Source of the DNA: Agapetus fuscipes
Taxonomy: Eukaryota; Arthropoda; Insecta; Trichoptera; Glossosomatidae
Length of the DNA: 64,000 nt
Direction of reading: 5' to 3'
Assembly: GCA_951799405.1 (NCBI GenBank)
Contig: OX637352.1
Coordinates: 13,836,820-13,900,819, forward strand
Shown: in pieces, positions 56,301 to 64,000 of the stretch
Numbering within the stretch: the first letter of the stretch is position 1
Layout: every line of letters begins with the position of its first letter
Translations under genes and position numbers: made by a program
The notes under the pieces: generated by a model
What the model saw: the letters and a program-made list of their open reading frames with translations, nothing else
Database searches by the model: none
What the model was told of the DNA's origin: nothing

Positions 56301-59300
56301 TGGATGTCGAAACACAAGATGGTGTCAGCAAGGAAACATAGGATTACACAAGATTATTAAGTATTCTGTGGTGATTGGCAGGTCTGTGGTTAAAAGGGCT
56401 GGAATGACAGGATATGTCTTCTCTCTCACAAACAACGTACAGGATGCAATACATAATAAGGAATTGCAGTTGTCCTCACCGAGAGGTTTGAGGGAGGGGT
56501 AGGCCTTGGTGCTCCACATGGCGGGCACCTGGTTGAGGCTCAGCGCTGCAGACACTTCCTCCAGGGCAGGAGTCATTATCACCAAGCCCTTCATGGCCTT
56601 CAGCAAGTCCCTGCATAACAAACATACAACAATTTTATGAGCTACGCATCAGAGAAACCTATTGGTGGCTCAGTCGGTAGTGTCGGCTTTCTGACATTAA
56701 AGTTTTTGGTTTCAATGGAAGGGCATGGGACATGATGACCACGTTGATGTATATCTAATCTAATCTAACCTAAGTTGTAAAGATATGTAACATTGAGGAT
56801 TCACATTATATGCATTTTCACAAGCAGACATATATGAGTTCGTGCTTAAACATGCCGCATGTGGGCTTAAAATCTGTACCTTAGAGCATAAACAACGGTA
56901 GTCACATTTAGTAAAATGTGCAGGAGACGAGTTTTAGTGAAAATGTGCACTTTTATAAAACCATCATAACTTCTAAACTAGACGAGATATTTTTGATCTG
57001 TAAAAACTGTTTATCTTCTTTTATCGATATTTATTTAATGTGAAGTAATGTGAACAACGTATGTGGAACTTCCGTGGTTAATGCTCGCATTTATATGTGC
57101 ATCCCATATTTATTACACTTGATATCTCAGTAACTATGAGTCCGAGGACTCCAATATTTTTACCACTTATAGAACAGCTACTTAATTGTGATAATTTCTG
57201 CATCATTAACTCAAAAACGCAAAAAAGTGGACTTCCGTTGTTTATGCTCTAAGGTACAGAAATGTAAAAACCCAAATCTCAAATGAACATACAAGAGGGC
57301 CGGTCTGATGTCAACCGCTTCAGTTGAAGAGGGGACTTCTCAGCTCCCGATGGGCCTGGTTCTCAATTCTTGTGAAGGCTGTGCAAGCCTTGCCGGTATT
57401 TATTTTGGATTTGAAATAAACACTGAAATGGGAAATCATTTCTGACAACCTCAATAGGGATTGAACGCTCACGGCATGGAATACAAGCATTCTACCAGCT
57501 GAGCTATGAACCAGACTTTTTACGAGCTTGGTCATTGCTACAAAGCGCCAATTCTCAAGCAAGACCCAGTTGCTGTAAAATTGGATGAACCTTTGGTGAC
57601 TGGTCTTTGGTAAAACATAAAATTTTCAACCCAGCCAAAGAGCATATTTGAAAATATAAATAGCATTGTTTTGTCCTCCACCGGGATTTGAACCCAAAAC
57701 CTTCCATTTACGAGTCAGAAGCATTATCACTAGACTACGGACCAGTTAATTAATTCCGTTGTTCTCCGATTACTATGCCGTATCAATCACCTACCTCAGT
57801 GATGAGCTGATGACCACCAACAGCTTGTTGTATCTCTTGGCCTCCTGTAGGAGAACTGTGTTCAGGGATTCTTCATACCTGACAGGGAACCTGCAAATTA
57901 TTAAAATACACTTAATTGTCCAATCAATGATCAATATTAAGTGCAAGCATACATCATTTTCATGTCAAAATAGTTTTTCAATATTCTAGAACAGGAGTCT
58001 ACAAACCTTAGAGCCATAATGAATACTCAATTAAGCTCAAAGGACACAAATAAATATAAGGATGTATATCGCAACTTAATAATTGATTAAAAAAAAAAAA
58101 ACAATTATAATCCATTACAAAAACACAGTTTTCATTCCATTATATCAATTTATTTATGGCTCAAACGTTTTCCTCTAAAAAGGCATCCTCAGCAGTGCAG
58201 TGGGTTAGACGGTACTTTCCCTGATGACCTCTACAGGCAGCTCGCCCAGGATGTCCTCAGCAGTGCAGTGGGTTAGATGGTACTTTTCCTGATGACCTCT
58301 ACAGGCAGCTCGCCCAGGATGTCCTCAGTAGTGCAGTGGGTTAGATGGTACTTTCCCTGATGACCTCTACAGGCAGCTCGCCCAGGATGTCCTCAGTAGT
58401 GCAGTGGGTTAGACGGTACTTTCCCTGATGACCTCTACAGGCAGCTCGCCCAGGATGTCCTCAGTAGTGCAGTGGGTTAGACGGTACTTTCCCTGATGAC
58501 CTCTACAGGCAGCTCGCCCAGGATGTCCTCAGTAGTGCAGTGGGTTAGACGGTACTTTCCCTGATGACCTCTACAGGCAGCTCGCCCAGGATGTCCTCAG
58601 TAGTGCAGTGGGTTAGACGGTACTTTCCCTGATGACCTCTACAGGCAGCTCGCCCAGGATGTCCTCAGTAGTGCAGTGGGTTAGACAGTACTTTCCCTGA
58701 TGACCTCTACAGGCAGCTCGCCCAGGATGTCCTCAGTAGTGCAGCGGGTTAGACGGTACTTTCCCTGATGACCTCTACAGGCAGCTCGCCCAGGATGCCC
58801 TCAGTAGTGCAGTGGGTTAGACGGTACTTTCCCTGATGACCTCTACAGGCAGCTCGCCCAGGATGCCCTCAGTAGTGCAGTGGGTTAGACGGTACTTTCC
58901 CTGATGACCTCTACAGGCAGCTCGCCCAGGATGCCCTCAGTAGTGCAGTGGGTTAGACGGTACTTTCCCTGATGACCTCTACAGGCAGCTCGCCCAGGAT
59001 GCCCTCAGTAGTGCAGTGGGTTAGACGGTACTTTCCCTGATGACCTCTACAGGCAGCTCGCCCAGGATGCCCTCAGTAGTGCAGTGGGTTAGACGGTACC
59101 TTTCTCTGATGACCTCTACAGGCAGCAGGGCAGGCAGCTTGCCTAGGATGTCCTCAGCCACCTGCTCTATGACCCCCTCAGCTGCATGAGCTCCGTCCTC
59201 AGAGGATATTTGTTGACCCTGCATCACTCTCAGTGTCCCTGAGGATCAAAATATCTCTTTTTAACAAACCTACTTTAAAAAGAAGTAAAATTACATGGTA

Positions 59301-62300
59301 CACAATATTTACAGTGCTGTTTATTGCACTGGATGGCTTATTTGCTCATATTATGTTTGCCCTGGCTGCATCTTTCTTTCTATCGCATTTTTGGTCTTCC
59401 TGGGCTGGAAGTCTCATCACCACGGTAATTCTTACCTACCAAATATCGGTAATATCTATATGAAGACCTGTCAACCCAAGATGTCCGCAAGTGAACAGCT
59501 GATTGTCTTCATACAAATATTACCGAAATTCGGTTGGTAAGAATTACCGTGGTGATGAGACTTCCAGCTCTGGTCTGCTTCGGCCTTGTGTTGCTGAGAG
59601 TGTTAGGCGCTTAATGGGGATTACGTCGTCTATTCTAATTATGTGACCAGGCCACTGTAGGCACCCTACTTTGATGGAACTGATCACATCAGGCTCTTTG
59701 TAGATGTCTGAGCTATGGACAGGAACTATTTCTAACCTATAAATGCCTGCGACTCTTGGTTGGCCAGCGTGATGGCCGCATTGTCGTGCAGGCCTATCAT
59801 CCCGGGCCGGTCTGTGTGTGGCAGCAGCCTCACGCTCTCTGCATGCTGCTGCAGCCGCGCCCCCGCAGACAGTCCTGCGGGCAGCCGTCCCGGGCGGCAG
59901 TGCAGGCGCAGCAGGGACAGCAGGCAGCGACGGTCCCAGCTATCTGTCACACGACCACCGTAGTTGATGTCACCAGCCACGTACAGCAGCATCTGTAATG
60001 GTATTTTATTTGTGCATAACAGGTCCTCATCATTATATTCTAACTGTCATCAACAAGCTTAGAGGAAGCATTTTTATAAAACCTTCTCGTCACTGTTATC
60101 TCAAAGAGGCTTACCTTTGTAAGCACTTATAGAGTAGTAACTTCCGCTAATGTGTGTTAGCCTGTGTATGATGAGATGCTACACCTTTCCAATAATTGTA
60201 CTCTATGGCACGTAAGGGTGGCCACTGACACAGTGCCTTGACAACAGAATCGCTGCCTTTGAAATGAAATATTCCTGGATGAATCGAGTCACAAATGCTG
60301 AGGTTATTTCCATCAAATATTGGTTTATTTCGGCCACATGATGAGAAATAGAGATCTGTGAATTGGACATGCATTAGAGATTGGGGACATGTGCATTGGA
60401 CATCCTTTGTACATGTCCAACCCATTTCAATCTTTTCAGCTTCAAGAAACTCTAATCTAATAATTTCTTCATCCAACGAATGGACCATCAGAGCCAGAAA
60501 AAGATTGTGGTAGTGACAAACCCAGAGGACCACAGGCCAATGACAAGATTCCTGAGAATATGAGAAGAATATGGTTGGACAAAGTGGTGCCTAACTATCA
60601 GGGGGAGTTGAACACAATTGTGATCAACCAAAACCCACTTTGGGTAATGATGAAGGTTGAGATCATTATTTTGTGAACTAAGCAAGGAAATGGTTGTTTA
60701 ACCTTGAGAGGCAGTTCCTCATATCCCCTGACAAACATCTGCAGCTGCTGCAGACAGATGCGCAGGTCTCCGTCGGTGAACTCATAGGGAACGTTGAAGC
60801 CCAGGCGGCCAAACTTCCCTCTCTCCAGGACAATGCCGTGGAACAGACACAGCCGGTAGACCAAGGTCTGAAAACAGGAAGCACATTGATAATCTACGCA
60901 ATGCAACTAAGCCACACATATAGTGTAACTTCTTGCTGTGTTATCCCCAAAGGTTTTGCATGTGGCGAGTGGAACCTATTTCTTTTTACAGGTAAGGGGA
61001 CCGGCCTAACGCCAACAACTTCAGTCGAAGTGGGGATTTCCCAGCTCCTGAGGGGGCTGGTACTCATTTCTTGTGAAGGCTGAGTACACCTTGCCAGTAT
61101 TTTATTTTGAGCTAGAGATTGTATTTGTTTTGATTTTTATACATATAATTATTTGTTTCTTTTTAAAATGTAGTTTGTTGTGTATAAACCTTGCCGGTAT
61201 TTTATTTTGGGTTTTGAAATAAACACCGAAACGGGAATCAGGATAAAAGTTATAATCAAATGACCCAAGTAGGGATCGAACCAGCGTTATTCCATTCCGA
61301 ATACGCTAGAAAGATCAGCCACTTGACTCCCTCAGCCATAGCAACAATATGACTTTAGGGCCTTCAAATTGATGAAATCAAGGGGTTTTATTTTGTTTTC
61401 CTTCAACAAAATACTTCCTTAATTTTAGCAATTCAGGTGATATCACATTGAACTATCCAAAATGAAGGTTTACAAGATGGCGACGTTACTTCTGATTTTC
61501 CCTTCAGTTTGATCCATGTTGATACTTTCAGTTGAAGGTATTCTAACCTTAAATATCTCCACTTTGCTGTCTTTGCTGTCAAAGTAATCGGCAAACTCTG
61601 TCACCAGACTGGCGTAGGCCTTCATCATGGTGGACCTGATGCCACGCGGGGGCTCCACCGTCATCTTAGTGCCTGGAAACAAGCATATAAATACACCATT
61701 TTTTTAATTTAATGCAATTTGGAGGTCTATGACTTGTTGGAGGTCTATGACATGTTGGAGGTCTATGATTTGTAGGTCTATGATTTGTTGGGAGGTCCAT
61801 GATATGTTGGAATTCTATGAATCTATGGCATATGGGGGTGATGGGATTATCTATTTACACATAAAAAGGCGATGGCCTTTATAAAGTTAGGAGCCACTGG
61901 TTTAAAGATTGATGGATTTAGGATATTAATGGATAAATAGGTGAGCTAAGAGACCGTTTTGCAGGAGAGAGGGCGGGAAGTGTGGCGAGGGCATGGAGGT
62001 GAGCCACAGCCGGAAGTCTGGGTGCACTGTCTCCGGGGACAGCTGCTCCACCAGCTGCTCCAGGCACGGCATCCAGCTGGGGGACAGGTGGCAGTTCTGG
62101 ACATGGAACAGCCAACAAATATACACAACAGGATGAATAAGGGTAGTGTGGCGAGTGTTTGTCTGAGAATGATTGTCCTGGTGTGTGCATCATTACCTGG
62201 AAGAAGAGCCAGGCGCCGTCTTGTGTGGCTGTGTGCAGCATGGCCTCTGCCCTCGCCCCCTGCCCCTGCCCCAGGGAGATGATCTGCAGCCTCTTGGACA

Positions 62301-64000
62301 TCTTCATCTTGTCAGCAAACTTCATCAGCTCTGAGGACAAGCAGACATCACTACATCACAACAAAAAGTTACCAGAAAGGAAAAAGGTTTGAAACTAAAT
62401 AGAACACAGTTGACATGGATGTATAGTATGAACTGAAGTATTTGTTCACCAAATACTTCAGTTCTCCTCCTGTTCTGTTCAACTTGCCATCTTTTGTTTG
62501 GAGTTCTTCATAGCATCACTCATTGTTATAGACTCACCCTGAAAGGAACTTCTTCTTTCCCCTTTTCTATTCAAGTACTTGGATTTAAAAAAAACAAGAA
62601 CATAAACTCATCCATGTGGGCATTTCACAACAATGGAACTAAGCTGCACATTTAAAAAAAAATAGATTTGTGAAAATAAATGCAATGCGCCAACCAATTT
62701 TGCTTGGCCAGTTGTCTTCATGCGAAAGCAGAAGCTTGTGTGCATGCAATGGCATCTGTTGAACCAGGGTCAAAGTTATGGTCGAAAGGGCCAGAGGTGA
62801 TTCGAACCAGCATTATTTACTGTTAACTGTTATTTACTGTTCCAAATACGCTACTCAAGAATAGCGACTCGGCCATAACACCGACAAACATATCATAAGC
62901 AAAGCTTTCACGGCAGGTAGTTGACATAAGAACTTTTTTTTAACACACTAACTCAAAGGCCAGCGCCTGTTCAAGTACACCAGAACCTCTGAAAAGATCG
63001 AAGCGCCTGGCTAACCGTTGATAATGCCCATCGAAGCCTATGGGCGAAACTGTACGGAATAAAACCATCCAGACCACGACTACACAGCCCAGATTAAAAG
63101 TTATTATGTAAACATATCATGAATCGTTGCCCCAAAGGTGTCACATATGGCTAGTGAAACCTATACTTTTCACAGGTAAGGAGGTTTAAAATTACATAAT
63201 CATACCCTGAGCAGGATCCGTGCCAGCAGATAGGACAAATATGAGAGGAGCAGTCGTTGTGGAATCGGCATGAAGGCTGGAGAGTCCTGCTGCAGGGGGC
63301 TCAGCAAACCTCTCTCCCAGGGCCCCACACACGTACTGCTGCAGGGCGGGGGGCAGGGCGTCGGGGCGAAGCACCCTCAGGACTAGGAGGCGCTGGAAGG
63401 TGTCCAAGGATGCACCAAAGTCTCCCGGTAAAGGCATCCTGGAAAGTGAGAGAATGACAAAAGAATGGAGGAAATTAGAGGGCTTGATATCTTGACAAGT
63501 CTAGACAAGTTAGTTCTTCAAGGGCAGGCTAAGCGTTTTGTTGTTTGTTTGGCGTTTCATAATTTTTCATGATACTCCTCAAAAGTCAGGAGAACGTACA
63601 TTGTGATTTTGATTCCTGATTATTTTTTGCCTATTTCTCGGATATATAAGGAATGTGATTCTGGGTATCCCAATCATTCCCAATATCCATCCATTCTTGT
63701 TCCATATACATTCTTCGTCAGTCATTCATCATTCATTCTCTCCGTACGTTCCAACCATCGTAATAAACTTCTTTTGTTCTTAACTTTCACACTTTCCCTT
63801 GCACCACATTCTTCTCTCACAAAATCATTCCTCACCCTATCACTCCATTTTTTCCCGATCATACTTCTTAGACAGTCCATTGTTCAACACTTGAATGCTC
63901 ACTTGTATGGTTCCTCAGAATCATGAATTCTCTGGTACTGTTGTATGAAGCTGTGAAAGTTTGCCACAAAGTCCTCAAAGCCCTCCAGAGCACTGAGAGA
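53374..64000 (-). CDS. DNAH1: Axonemal dynein heavy chain, DNAH1-like, C-terminal exons
   Basis: The gene encodes an inner-arm dynein motor subunit of cilia and flagella; 673 C-terminal residues are here. Exons (- strand): 64000-63903 (continues outside), 63438-63206, 62330-62197, 62096-61955, 61672-61548, 60867-60703, 59992-59737, 59238-59100, 57890-57795, 56610-56480, 55598-55417, 54455-54326, 53564-53374 (TGA). Phases match throughout. Motifs: [143 protein letters not shown] and [13 protein letters not shown]1 is preferred over DNAH3/7/12 because of [25 protein letters not shown] and the end ELDY. Part of the AAA6 region and the C-terminal dynein domain are covered. The donor after 61955 (gtctct) is weak. 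Confidence 0.94.
53713..53800 (-). mobile_element. SINE-C 3' fragment beside LINE-A tail
   Basis: 53640-53705 is a LINE-A tail (sense), and 53713-53800 a SINE-C end (AATATTAGGATGATTTATTT). Last DNAH1 intron. Confidence 0.65.
53870..54290 (-). pseudogene. LINE C-terminal remnant
   Basis: The - strand reads [20 protein letters not shown] and [14 protein letters not shown], typical LINE tail sequence, in two frames. Partner of 4555-4860. DNAH1 intron 12. Confidence 0.7.
54571..55063 (-). mobile_element. SINE-B fragment next to a full SINE-C
   Basis: 54571-54752 is the 3' part of SINE-B; 54760-55063 is a near-complete antisense SINE-C whose head (GGTCCGTAG..., box B antisense GGGAATCAAACC) ends the block. 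The two are adjacent but not joined as in the fused elements. 55130-55220 holds a repeat H piece. Confidence 0.75.
55731..56260 (-). mobile_element. Probable solo LTR, 530 bp, with LINE-A insert
   Basis: Terminal TGTTACG and CATAACA form a short TGTTA/TAACA inverted pair, flanked by ATAT on each side (55727-55730, 56261-56264). A sense LINE-A fragment (55885-56012, ATTCATTT subfamily) is inserted. No internal genes. DNAH1 intron 10. Confidence 0.6.
56755..57292 (-). mobile_element. LINE-A 3' end interrupted by a MITE
   Basis: The family sequence runs 56755-56873 (TCTAATCTAATCTAACC...GGGCTTAAAAT), breaks, and resumes at 57260 (AAATGTAAAAACCCAAATCT). DNAH1 intron 9. Confidence 0.8.
56874..57259. 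mobile_element. 386-bp TIR element
   Basis: Ends are 25-bp perfect inverted repeats starting CTGTACCTTAGAGCATAAAC, extending imperfectly to about 32 bp. AAAT lies on both sides and may be the target duplication. Insertion into a recognisable LINE-A copy fixes its limits. Confidence 0.85.
57293..57745 (-). mobile_element. Fused SINE-C/SINE-B element, second copy
   Basis: SINE-C (57745-57520, head TCCGTAGTCTAGTGATAAT-type, box B GGGTTCAAATCCC) runs directly into SINE-B (57519-57293, head CATAGCTCAGCTGGTAGAAT). The joint TTTTTACGAGCTTGGTC on the + strand matches the joint at 3908-3925. It ends 50 bp from a DNAH1 exon. Confidence 0.8.
58187..59099 (-). repeat. DNAH1 exon-derived minisatellite, 68-bp units
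   Basis: Thirteen repeat intervals of exactly 68 bp separate the unit starts from 58187 to 59071. Each unit copies the last part of DNAH1 exon 59238-59100 (GAGGGCATCCTGGGCGAGCT...GTAGAGGTCATCAGGGAAAG) with the donor gtaccg and about 20 intron bases; 12 bases of the parent are missing inside all units. Units left of about 58790 carry GATGTCC, those to the right GATGCCC. Splicing from 59100 directly to 57890 keeps the frame. Confidence 0.95.
59404..59568. mobile_element. MITE related to M1
   Basis: 33-bp inverted ends begin GCTGGAAGTCTCATCACCAC. The interior (GACCTGTCAACCCAAGATGT, CAAGTGAACAGCTGATTGTC) is shared with the M1 copies. DNAH1 intron 7. Confidence 0.8.
60000..60700. other. Intron without recognised elements
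   Basis: DNAH1 intron between 60703 and 59992. A 128-codon - strand frame at 60147-60533 has no family resemblance I can see and is interrupted by no splice evidence; I treat it as chance. Confidence 0.5.
60903..61245 (-). mobile_element. SINE-B with internal insertion, followed by SINE-D
   Basis: SINE-B 3' part (60903-61105), then about 70 unrelated AT-rich bases, then SINE-B again (CCTTGCCGGTATTTTATTTTGG). SINE-D antisense follows at 61248-61345, and dispersed repeat F antisense at 61345-61502. Confidence 0.7.
61720..61815. repeat. About 20-bp tandem repeat, 5 copies
   Basis: Imperfect copies of TTGGAGGTCTATGACTTG in the DNAH1 intron 61673-61954 region. Confidence 0.8.
62753..62888 (-). 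mobile_element. SINE-D, antisense
   Basis: GAACCAGGGTCAAAGTTATG, GTGATTCGAACCAGC and CTCGGCCATAACACCGACAA, with a short local duplication (TTATTTACTG twice). DNAH1 intron 2. Confidence 0.7.
63600..63890 (-). pseudogene. LINE-A ORF fragment
   Basis: Antisense copy of the LINE-A coding part seen at 23370-23625 (CCACATTCTTCTCTCACAAA, CATACTTCTTAGACAGTCCA), with frame broken. It ends 13 bp before the DNAH1 exon limit at 63903. Confidence 0.8.

Noticed and set aside
59219..59221. Alternative acceptor (gatgcag) for the DNAH1 exon at 59238
   Set aside because: Using it puts a stop after five codons in the required phase. The upstream acceptor at 59239 gives [10 protein letters not shown], which aligns with the family.
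60147..60533. 128-codon - strand frame in a DNAH1 intron
   Set aside because: No recognisable domain, it does not fit DNAH1 phase, and the surrounding exons join correctly without it.

Overview
This window is animal nuclear DNA, most likely from an insect and possibly a lepidopteran (the order is a weak guess). It has five intron-rich genes with GC-rich exons and AT-rich introns, and dense short transposable elements. I found no bacterial features. All gene models were assembled by eye: I followed homologous protein blocks and checked that splice sites and codon phase agree across every junction.

Gene layout: (1) the 3' part of an SLC13/Indy-type carboxylate transporter, + strand, 956-10252, with its 5' exons outside the window. 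(2) A complete OGG1 8-oxoguanine DNA glycosylase, - strand, 16268-11226, convergent with gene 1. (3) A complete OSGEPL1 (mitochondrial TsaD/Qri7-type tRNA t6A enzyme), + strand, 17333-30434, head to head with OGG1. (4) A complete BRAP (BRCA1-associated protein, RING plus UBP-type zinc finger plus coiled coil), - strand, 50681-33619. (5) The 3' end of an axonemal dynein heavy chain, DNAH1-like, - strand, 64000-53374. The genes are not a functional operon; they are unrelated neighbours.

Most other sequence is mobile DNA. A LINE family (called LINE-A here) ends in a conserved 3' region of about 250 bp with a TAGAT/GATTA-type tail and occurs more than 20 times. There are three tRNA-headed SINE families (SINE-B, SINE-C, SINE-D), including two copies with a 5S rRNA-derived head fused to SINE-C and two copies of a SINE-C/SINE-B fusion. 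The window also holds several MITEs (Harbinger-type with TTA duplications, a 1.06-kb TIR element with an unknown ORF, hAT-like and piggyBac-like pieces), two probable solo LTRs flanked by ATAT, and a LINE with an open 590-codon reverse transcriptase frame.

The most unusual feature is a repeated pattern of local duplication of exon 3' ends together with their splice donor, placed just downstream of the parent exon. In BRAP exon 8 and DNAH1 exon 12 this has grown into long minisatellites (118/119-bp units, about 16 extra copies; 68-bp units, about 13 copies). BRAP exons 3, 4, 9 and 10 each carry one extra copy. The exon 10 copy is in frame and could be translated.
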